Part shown: positions 58,475-64,000 of the stretch, piece by piece
Position numbering within the stretch: the stretch's first letter is position 1
How the letters are laid out: every line of letters starts with the position of its first letter
Origin: Proteiniclasticum sediminis
GTDB lineage: Bacteria; Bacillota; Clostridia; Clostridiales; Clostridiaceae
Assembly (NCBI RefSeq): GCF_018128025.1
Contig: NZ_JAGSCS010000014.1
Span: forward strand, 1-64,000
Length of the DNA stretch: 64,000 nucleotides
Reading direction: 5' to 3'
Notes under the pieces: generated by a model
What the model saw: only the letters and a program-made list of their open reading frames with translations
Databases searched by the model: none
What the model was told of the DNA's origin: nothing
Made by a program: the position numbers and the translations under genes

Positions 58475-59782
58475 CTATTTCGCTTCTCTTTTTGTGTTCT
58501 TACAAAGCTCTGGCAAATTGGCTTCCACGAGTGCTATCGGAATTGCCGGACAGACACTGTTTCCCACCTTTTTTACCTGTTCGGTCTTCGGCATGCCCTC
58601 GATGATGTAGCTTTCTGGGAATCCCTGGGCATTGTAGAGCTCTCTTGGCTGTAGCATCCGCATCCTGATGTCTGTAATGATGTAGTCCTCGCCGTGGACC
58701 GTCACCAGTCCAAATCGGTCTTTTGAGGTGATCGTGTGAAGTGGCTCTTTGATGCTCTGGTTATTCTCGATGGATCCGTAATACTTTAGCAGGAATGCTT
58801 TGACCAGCAGCGACTTGTTAACCGCTGTAGTAGTCGCTAAAGGCTGTCTGAGGTCATGACCTGTTGAGGTGCCAAACTGCCGGGATATAAAGGCGGTCAC
58901 TAGACCGAACCTATTGCTGGTGTCCAGTGTGCTGATTGGATCTCTTAATGTCTGGCCCCTGGCACCTCTGTTAGCCGTTTCGGTGTTATAGCGGATGATG
59001 TATGGTAGCTTGTCTTCCAGGATGTAAGGATCTCTTTCATCAATGACAAACTTCTGTAGCCCCCTGGCAATCCGTTTCATCGTGTTTTCGGATAGTTGCT
59101 TCTTCCGCTCGAAGATGCTCTCTTCTGGTATGCTCCAGTAAATAATCTCCCAGGCTTCCCTGTACGGTTTAAGCAGTCCGGCTTGGACTTCCAGCGTGTC
59201 TTTCGGTCCATGTGTAGCTTCCGGCCATACTATCTGCCTACCATCGCATCGGGCTACAATAAAGAGCCTGTTTCTGGTTGTTGGGGCTCCATAGTCACAG
59301 GCCTTGAGCTCCCGTGATTCCACCTTATAGCCTAGTGATTCGAGCTGTGACTTCCACATCCTGTAAGTTTCGCCTTTCTTTTTCGCCACAGGCCGTCCTC
59401 CCTTGATCGGGCCCCAGGTCTTAAACTCCTCGACATTCTCCAGCATGATGACTTTTGGTTTCACTTTCCCGGCCCACTTGAGGACCACCCATGCCAGACC
59501 TCTAATCTTTTTCTCCACTGGCTTACCGCCTTTAGCTTTTGAAAAGTGCTTACAGTCCGGACTAAACCAAGCTAGATCTACCGTCTGGCCTTGTGTGGCT
59601 TCCAGCGGGTCAACTGCCCATACATCCTCACAGTAGTGTTTTGTGGTCGGGTGATTAAGGCTGTGCATCCGGATGGCCATTTCGTCATGATTTATGGCGA
59701 TGTCCACGGATCTTCCTATGGCCAGCTCTATTCCGGTGGAGGCCCCTCCACCGCCGGCAAAGTTATCAACGATCAGCCCCAT
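58475..59782 (-). CDS. Phage DNA (cytosine-5-)-methyltransferase
   Basis: 435 aa. Motif I DNFAGGGGAST (6-16), motif IV with SPDCKHFS (74-81) instead of the usual PPCQxFS, motif VI LENVEEF, motif VIII TTRNRLF and motif X VGNSVCPAI. Catalytic Cys77 is kept. No partner restriction enzyme, so an orphan methylase that would protect phage DNA. Overlaps the next gene by 17 bp. Confidence 0.9.
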   Translation of the reverse strand: MGLIVDNFAGGGGASTGIELAIGRSVDIAINHDEMAIRMHSLNHPTTKHYCEDVWAVDPLEATQGQTVDLAWFSPDCKHFSKAKGGKPVEKKIRGLAWVVLKWAGKVKPKVIMLENVEEFKTWGPIKGGRPVAKKKGETYRMWKSQLESLGYKVESRELKACDYGAPTTRNRLFIVARCDGRQIVWPEATHGPKDTLEVQAGLLKPYREAWEIIYWSIPEESIFERKKQLSENTMKRIARGLQKFVIDERDPYILEDKLPYIIRYNTETANRGARGQTLRDPISTLDTSNRFGLVTAFISRQFGTSTGHDLRQPLATTTAVNKSLLVKAFLLKYYGSIENNQSIKEPLHTITSKDRFGLVTVHGEDYIITDIRMRMLQPRELYNAQGFPESYIIEGMPKTEQVKKVGNSVCPAIPIALVEANLPELCKNTKREAK

Positions 59783-59969
59783 TTCCTACCTCCAGTTTTA
59801 AAAAGTCTGGTTTCGCCTTTGCCTGGATCTCATCCCATAGATTTGGCATCTCGTGTGTCCATACTGGCCTGCCCATGAGCTCCTCTATGTATTTATGGAC
59901 TTCATCCCACTCGCCAAGCAGAAAGCCTGTATAGGCACTGATGATGGCTGCTTCTCTCTTTGTGATCAT
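59766..59969 (-). CDS. DUF7736-like small phage protein
   Basis: 67 aa, MITKREAAIISAYTGFLLGE then EEIMGRPVWTHE-like; recurrent in Firmicute phages. Unknown role. Confidence 0.6.
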   Translation of the reverse strand: MITKREAAIISAYTGFLLGEWDEVHKYIEELMGRPVWTHEMPNLWDEIQAKAKPDFLKLEVGNGADR

Positions 59970-60166
59970 CCCTTCACCATCCTTACCTTACGTACGTAAC
60001 CGATAGGCTTTGAAGCTCTCCCACAGTGAATGTATGCTCTTGGCGGATATACTGATGCTGAATATGTCATAATCTTTCCGCACATATCGCATCTAAGTGC
60101 AACCCACTGTGTTTCATTCTCGGACCGCTCCCAGATCCATCCTCTGGCTATGATGACTTCTGGCAT
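59966..60166 (-). CDS. 66-aa Cys-containing phage protein
   Basis: MPEVIIARGWIWERSENETQ with CDMC and a later Cys. AAAGGAGG 7 bp before the ATG at 60166; overlaps its neighbour by 19 bp. Unknown. Confidence 0.6.
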   Translation of the reverse strand: MPEVIIARGWIWERSENETQWVALRCDMCGKIMTYSASVYPPRAYIHCGRASKPIGYVRKVRMVKG

Positions 60167-60384
60167 GGGTCTCCCTCCTTTACAAGTTTTTCTGCAATCC
60201 ATCTCTGATCCTCTATCGCCTTGAATATTCTCTTTACTATTCTTGCTTGACTCTTCCAGCTTTTGGTTTTCTTCGCAATTTTGAGTAATCTTCTGTATTT
60301 AGATTTGATTGAGACTGCCAGTTTATATGTCCCGGCTTCTCCTGGAGTTATCTTGATGTTGAAAACTTCGTTATGATATTTCAT
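60148..60384 (-). CDS. Basic phage protein, 78 aa
   Basis: MKYHNEVFNIKITPGEAGTY, Lys/Arg-rich middle (KSKYRRLLKIAKKTKSWK). Unknown family. Confidence 0.6.
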   Translation of the reverse strand: MKYHNEVFNIKITPGEAGTYKLAVSIKSKYRRLLKIAKKTKSWKSQARIVKRIFKAIEDQRWIAEKLVKEGDPCQKSS

Positions 60385-60387
60385 GGA

Positions 60388-60540
60388 TTATTTCACCTTT
60401 CTCTTCCTTGAAAATTTCTTCGTGTTTTTCCATGAGCTCCTTACTTTTTCTTTTTCCTCCAGTTGCTCAATAAGGTGCAGCCTCAGCTGATCAATGGGAT
60501 CCATCTGTGCTCTCTTCTTTATGCTATTTTCTCTTATCAC
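60388..60540 (-). CDS. 50-aa basic phage protein
   Basis: Read directly: GTG start, MIRENSIKKRAQMDPIDQLR ... KKFSRKRKVK. GAGGTG 5 bp upstream; GTGA overlap with the preceding gene's stop. Unknown. Confidence 0.5.
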   Translation of the reverse strand: MIRENSIKKRAQMDPIDQLRLHLIEQLEEKEKVRSSWKNTKKFSRKRKVK

Positions 60541-60947
60541 TTCTTCACCTCATTTTTGATCTCGACCATTTTCCAGCCGGTGGTGTATCCATTTGGTCTT
60601 ATGGCTACGAGTTTGTGCGTTTTAAGCAACTTCGCCAACTCTTTTGCCTTGAACTGTATCGAGTATTTGAAGTCGATGGGGAAGAACTCTTCATAGAGCT
60701 CTTTGACACATTCACCGAAATCCTCTGCACTCATTCCGTCTCCTTCGTCTTCGAAGAATCCTGACCAAAACAGTTCTTTTGCAACTTCGTGGCAACTCTC
60801 ATGTTCCTTCCACTCATAGGTTTCTCCATCGTTGGTTAGAAAACTTTTTCTATAGGGGTCACCTTTTCTAATTTTTCCTCTGCAGTAATTGCAGATATGC
60901 TCCTTTCTGGACTTCTTTACTTTTACTTGGCTTACAACAGTTGCCAT
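60537..60947 (-). CDS. Zinc-finger phage protein, 136 aa
   Basis: MATVVSQVKVKKSRKEHICN then CRGKIRKGD and HESCHEV, a CxxC/HxxxC metal site. Start at 60947 by GGAGGTAGGC. Unknown role. Confidence 0.65.
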   Translation of the reverse strand: MATVVSQVKVKKSRKEHICNYCRGKIRKGDPYRKSFLTNDGETYEWKEHESCHEVAKELFWSGFFEDEGDGMSAEDFGECVKELYEEFFPIDFKYSIQFKAKELAKLLKTHKLVAIRPNGYTTGWKMVEIKNEVKK

Positions 60948-61069
60948 CAGCCTACCTCCACTACTAATCTCCCGATCGGGGATGAGCTCCACTGGCAAAT
61001 GATTGCTTTGTCTACCCTTGGTGTCGGAGGTTTGCTGTATCGGTACTTTTTCTTCGCTCTACGTTTCAT
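60947..61069 (-). CDS. 40-aa basic phage protein
   Basis: Read directly: MKRRAKKKYRYSKPPTPRVD ... GRLVVEVG; GGAGG 7 bp upstream. Unknown. Confidence 0.5.
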   Translation of the reverse strand: MKRRAKKKYRYSKPPTPRVDKAIICQWSSSPIGRLVVEVG

Positions 61070-61188
61070 TTTTTACCCTCCAATCTGATTCTCACGGACT
61101 CCAGGATGACCTGATCCGGCATCCCGGTAGCTCTCATGTGCTCGATAAACTCTAGGATGATGATGTCGATGTCAGCAGTCTTACTCAT
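61066..61188 (-). CDS. 40-aa phage protein
   Basis: Read directly: MSKTADIDIIILEFIEHMRA ... IRLEGKK; AAGGAA upstream, overlapping the end of rusA. Unknown. Confidence 0.5.
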   Translation of the reverse strand: MSKTADIDIIILEFIEHMRATGMPDQVILESVRIRLEGKK

Positions 61189-61615
61189 TTCCTTGCCCGC
61201 CTTTCAGCTCCTCTATTTCTACCTGTACGCCTGGAGCCGTTCTATAGTCCTTTATGACCAGCAGCTCGATGATCTGGGTATCATCCTTGTAAGCGAGCCC
61301 ATTAAGACTGTCCAGGATCACCTTGGCGATGTTGTCCGCATCTGGTTTCTTGGTTGGCAAAATCTCACCGGCTAACATATCAAAAGATGCTGCCTTACTC
61401 TTGCTACGTGGGATCCCGAATGATGCTTTAATTGTGGCCCTCAATGGGCCCTGAAGTTCAACTCGCCCCGCCTGGTCAATATAGTTGTCACGGATCCAGC
61501 CCTCATACGCTACGGTTCTTGCTGGAGTGAAAGCATGGCCTTTCTTGGTCATCCGATGCCTTGCTTTTCCTTGAGGTTCTCCGGGGACGATAAACTCAAC
61601 TTTTCTTCCTGTCAT
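61181..61615 (-). CDS. rusA: RusA-family Holliday junction resolvase
   Basis: 144 aa. PGEPQGKARHR (11-21) and the acidic catalytic group D92, D94 in KKPDADNIAKVILDSLNG plus D111/D112 in KDDTQI. Resolves branched DNA before packaging. Confidence 0.93.
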   Translation of the reverse strand: MTGRKVEFIVPGEPQGKARHRMTKKGHAFTPARTVAYEGWIRDNYIDQAGRVELQGPLRATIKASFGIPRSKSKAASFDMLAGEILPTKKPDADNIAKVILDSLNGLAYKDDTQIIELLVIKDYRTAPGVQVEIEELKGGQGNE

Positions 61616-61935
61616 TCTTCATCACTCCAGTCAATCGCCTGCCCGCACTCCGAGCAGTACTTGTCCCGAAACACTTCAGAACCATCGAACTCGATGACTT
61701 CATACTGTACCCATGCGATGTTTTCTCTGGTTTCGCTGACATAGTTTCCGCACTGAGGACATTGGTTTTCAACTCCGTCATGGACTGGTTTGGCTGGAAC
61801 CTTCTTTTTTATGGCTTCTCTCGAAGCTTTGAGTGCATTTTGAAAAGCTATTTTCCCATCTTGAGTGTAATGTTCCCACAGCTTATCGTCTGAAATCATG
61901 ATATCTATTCTGTCCATTGCTTCTTCTGGTGTCAT
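61612..61935 (-). CDS. Zinc-ribbon phage protein, 107 aa
   Basis: Helical N-terminus, then CPQCGNY and CSECGQAID: a two-CxxC zinc ribbon. Overlaps rusA by 4 bp. Unknown role. Confidence 0.7.
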   Translation of the reverse strand: MTPEEAMDRIDIMISDDKLWEHYTQDGKIAFQNALKASREAIKKKVPAKPVHDGVENQCPQCGNYVSETRENIAWVQYEVIEFDGSEVFRDKYCSECGQAIDWSDEE

Positions 61936-62210
61936 TCTTCCACCTCCAACCCCTGCATAAACTTCTTGATATCTTCCGTCTGCTTCCTAAGCTGCTCAAT
62001 ATACAGTGCAAGGGGAATTGCTTCCCCGGGTACTGACTTAGATGCACGGATAACCCGAAGCTTCATCATTGCCGATGAGAGGTTTTTGAAGTACCCATGT
62101 GTTTTTGTAATTTCATTTCCGTCTTTGTCTACCTTCCCTGTGGATTCCTTAAGCGTGTAGCAAAAATCATCCCTATCGACGAAGAACACGCTATCAATAT
62201 CAATCTTCAT
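61932..62210 (-). CDS. Hypothetical phage protein, 92 aa
   Basis: MKIDIDSVFFVDRDDFCYTL, start at 62210 by GGAGGTGCC; helical C-terminus (EQLRKQTEDIKKFMQGLEVE). Overlaps YopX by 11 bp. Unknown. Confidence 0.65.
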   Translation of the reverse strand: MKIDIDSVFFVDRDDFCYTLKESTGKVDKDGNEITKTHGYFKNLSSAMMKLRVIRASKSVPGEAIPLALYIEQLRKQTEDIKKFMQGLEVEE

Positions 62211-62613
62211 TAGGCACCTCCAGCAGTTCCGGATTCTCGTGGATGTTGCCGATGACAACACCGTAAAATGTATCGGAGTTTTTGAGCATATATCTCATTG
62301 GCGATAATCCGCATGAATTGTGGTATTGAAATGCTCCTTGAGAGAAAACTATTTCGCGTCTCACTTTCCATCCGTCATATTCAACTTCAGTTATATCCCC
62401 CTCAAAGATCTTCACGCCGTTCATGTCGAGAAGGCCGGTGTACTGCATGAGAATCACTTCGTCTGGCTGATACTCGTCAGTACATATGCAGCAGCCTACT
62501 CTTCCACATCCACTCACTTGTATGGACTGATCGTCTTCACCAAAGTATAGTGAGTATACTGGGTTAATCATCTTCTCTTTTTTTATCCAGGCTCTAAACA
62601 AAATCTCTCTCAT
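62200..62613 (-). CDS. YopX-family protein
   Basis: 137 aa. REILFRAW start, LMQYTGLLDMNGVKIFEGDI centre and GNIHENPELLEV end are the signature of YopX (PF09643), common in Bacillota phages; function unknown. Confidence 0.92.
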   Translation of the reverse strand: MREILFRAWIKKEKMINPVYSLYFGEDDQSIQVSGCGRVGCCICTDEYQPDEVILMQYTGLLDMNGVKIFEGDITEVEYDGWKVRREIVFSQGAFQYHNSCGLSPMRYMLKNSDTFYGVVIGNIHENPELLEVPNED

Positions 62614-62996
62614 TTCTTCTCCTCCAGCAGCTGATATTTCATCTCATCCGGAACTTTTACGCTGACCGCTTCGCAGTAATATCCGAAGTTTGCGTATTTT
62701 TCGTTATATTCCTTGAAGCACTTTATTAAAAATAATTTTCCTTCTTCAGTCATTTCGTAATCATCTCCAGCGAAGTCGTTATACACCAATCGTTCCTCTA
62801 TGTATTCAACTTCGGTTTCCGGGTCTATAGTTATCTTCACCGGAACTCCTCCGCTTACGAAGTCTGGACACTTAATATCTTCATCCTTGAGATATTCAAG
62901 CAGTTCCTCCAGTGTATCTAGCATGCTTTCGCCATCATTAAAGCCCTCATGTCCAAATCCGTGGTCGTACTTTTCCAGGTACTCTTTATAGTCCAT
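62610..62996 (-). CDS. Hypothetical acidic phage protein, 128 aa
   Basis: Very acidic (MLDTLEELLEYLKDEDIKCP; ITIDPETEVEYIEERLV). Overlaps YopX by 4 bp. Family not recognised. Confidence 0.65.
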   Translation of the reverse strand: MDYKEYLEKYDHGFGHEGFNDGESMLDTLEELLEYLKDEDIKCPDFVSGGVPVKITIDPETEVEYIEERLVYNDFAGDDYEMTEEGKLFLIKCFKEYNEKYANFGYYCEAVSVKVPDEMKYQLLEEKK

Positions 62997-63189
62997 TTTT
63001 TTCCTCCGTCTCAGACATATTCTCCCCGATTAAATTTTTGAAGTTGTTTGCTCCGTATTTTTTGATATAGTCGCTTATAAGTCTCAGCAAATCAATTTGG
63101 CGGAAAAGCATATTTCTTGTTTCGGGATCATTTTCATAAAATGCCTCAGTCCATTTGATTTTTGCAGACTCTATTAGTTTTTCTTCCAT
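62986..63189 (-). CDS. Hypothetical phage protein, 67 aa
   Basis: MEEKLIESAKIKWTEAFYEN, start at 63189 by GGGAGGAACT; helical. Unknown. Confidence 0.6.
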   Translation of the reverse strand: MEEKLIESAKIKWTEAFYENDPETRNMLFRQIDLLRLISDYIKKYGANNFKNLIGENMSETEEKNGL

Positions 63190-63199
63190 AGTTCCTCCC

Positions 63200-64000
63200 T
63201 TACTCCCATCCCAGGAGCTTTTTTTCCAATGTGTCGTAGTCGTACTCTCGCTCGGTGAAGTCCTTTTTGACTTCCTTGCCGTTTTTGTACTGTGGCTTCT
63301 GAGCATTTCTGCCATTTGCCTTCCAATTTTTTAGGATGCCGTCAACGTAACTGATTTTGAGTACGTTGTTCAGTGCAGCTTCTTTTATGGCATCTGTTGT
63401 CCAGTCATATCCGTATGTCTTTTCGAGTTCTGCCAGTTTTTCCGCCTGGACCGTGGATGCAATTCCGAATCCTGCCTGGGCATAATCGTTATAGATATTC
63501 CGTGCCGGATCCACGACAACGACAACCTCTTTTTCTTCTTGTTGTTGTTCTTTTTCTTCTTCTTTTTCTTCTTCTTGTTCTTGTTCTTTTTGCGGAAGTG
63601 TATGGATACTGTATGGATACTGTATGGATAGGGGTTTCAGTTTTATTCCAAGGTCAACACATAAGGTATGATAGTGTATCGCAAACGCTGATGTTTTAAC
63701 GGTTTGCAGCTCTTTATCAATCAATGTTGTGACCTTTGGAGAGGTGCTTTTGTTGTATTTGATCCAATTTAGTAGATACACCTCTCTGGTGTCCTCGGAA
63801 TAGTCTATTTTCCGTCTGTCGATCATGGTTTGGAGCAGTATGGATACTGTATGGATACTGTATCCTAACTGGATGCTCATCATCTTTTTACTGATTTCGT
63901 AGATCCCGATTTGGTTGGTGTAGGGATTCGTCATCAGGTAAAGATAGAAATACTTTTCTTCCGCTGTCCACTCCAGAACCTCAGGATCGTTCCAGAAGGT
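63200..64000 (-). CDS. Phage replication protein, DnaD/replisome-organiser type (5' end outside window)
   Basis: The frame is open through the right edge: TFWNDPEVLEWTAEEKYFYL then YLMTNPYTNQIGIYEI, the winged-helix start of Firmicute phage replication initiators; so the true start is outside. A low-complexity Glu/Gln linker (EQEEEKEEEKEQQQEEKE) separates it from a C-terminal DnaB2/DnaD-like part (IYNDYAQAGFGIAS; YVDGILKNWKANG). Two clusters of an 11-bp iteron lie inside the gene. Confidence 0.85.
   Translation of the reverse strand, partial: TFWNDPEVLEWTAEEKYFYLYLMTNPYTNQIGIYEISKKMMSIQLGYSIHTVSILLQTMIDRRKIDYSEDTREVYLLNWIKYNKSTSPKVTTLIDKELQTVKTSAFAIHYHTLCVDLGIKLKPLSIQYPYSIHTLPQKEQEQEEEKEEEKEQQQEEKEVVVVVDPARNIYNDYAQAGFGIASTVQAEKLAELEKTYGYDWTTDAIKEAALNNVLKISYVDGILKNWKANGRNAQKPQYKNGKEVKKDFTEREYDYDTLEKKLLGWE
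63601..63630. repeat. Iteron cluster A in replication gene
   Basis: TATGGATACTG twice, then TATGGATA: 11-bp tandem units. Confidence 0.85.
63839..63863. repeat. Iteron cluster B in replication gene
   Basis: TATGGATACTG twice, then TAT: same 11-bp unit as cluster A, 238 bp away; the purine-rich linker-coding tract lies beside cluster A. Confidence 0.85.

Noticed and set aside
1-64000. CRISPR arrays, transposons and IS elements
   Set aside because: I saw no regular repeat-spacer pattern, transposase gene or IS terminal repeats; the only tandem repeats are the 11-bp iterons near 63.6-63.9 kb.

Overview
This window comes from the chromosome of a Gram-positive, endospore-lineage (Bacillota/Clostridia-like), probably strictly anaerobic bacterium. 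The evidence is the complete set of [FeFe]-hydrogenase maturases, a Rex-type operator in front of a fused AdhE, two T-box leaders, strong AGGAGG ribosome sites and canonical TTGACA-N17-TATAAT promoters. A sigma-D-like promoter in front of a chemoreceptor suggests motility. The left 35 kb is GC-rich host DNA. The right 28 kb is an AT-richer prophage that runs off the right edge.

Host part (1-35.4 kb). The window opens in the 3' end of a 5S rRNA. A riboswitch-like leader precedes a TM1266-type regulator and hydE-hydG-hydF. A second 5S gene with its own promoter, tRNA-Met and tRNA-Ala follow. Then come a YjbQ protein (minus), an HD-domain protein, a UPF0182 membrane protein, an FAD/[2Fe-2S] oxidoreductase with a shortened DUF1667-like partner, and a T-box-controlled serS followed by tRNA-Ser. 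A low-GC insert carries a lone PD-(D/E)XK nuclease. Next are adhE (minus, with promoter and Rex site), two tandem ThiM-family kinases behind a long leader, a dCache chemoreceptor, tRNA-Thr and a DbpA-like RNA helicase. After these come adenine deaminase, an S9 peptidase, superoxide dismutase, a 60-aa winged-helix-like protein beside a 48-bp perfect palindrome, a CmpB-type membrane protein, a polar amino-acid ABC transporter under a probable histidine T-box, a cytidylate-kinase-like protein, a ribokinase and an alpha/alpha-toroid-like protein.

Prophage (about 35.5-64 kb). Nearly all structural and replication genes lie on the minus strand, so transcription runs right to left: partial DnaD-like replication protein with internal iterons, YopX, RusA, C5 methyltransferase, many small zinc-ribbon or basic proteins, a lipoprotein, an ArpU/RinA-like late activator, then HNH, terminase, portal, protease, capsid, connectors, tail, fibre, holin and amidase. 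This is an HK97-fold siphovirus module. Integrase and repressor are not in the window. Left of the lysis genes is accessory cargo: an Abi_2/AbiF HEPN protein directly behind a promoter-driven, terminator-ended, highly structured ~200-nt noncoding segment; an SOS-box gene; a four-gene plus-strand cassette of small acidic proteins including an XRE-type helix-turn-helix; and a 49-aa zinc-binding microprotein.

The strongest candidates for new biology are the ncRNA-AbiF locus (37.8-39.1 kb), the orphan riboswitch-like leader of the hydrogenase maturation operon (170-298), the histidine T-box, the ThiM pair in which the second copy has lost the catalytic cysteine, and the plus-strand cassette of the prophage. 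About ten small genes under 60 codons were read directly from the sequence and are listed. All calls are from reading the sequence; no database search was run.
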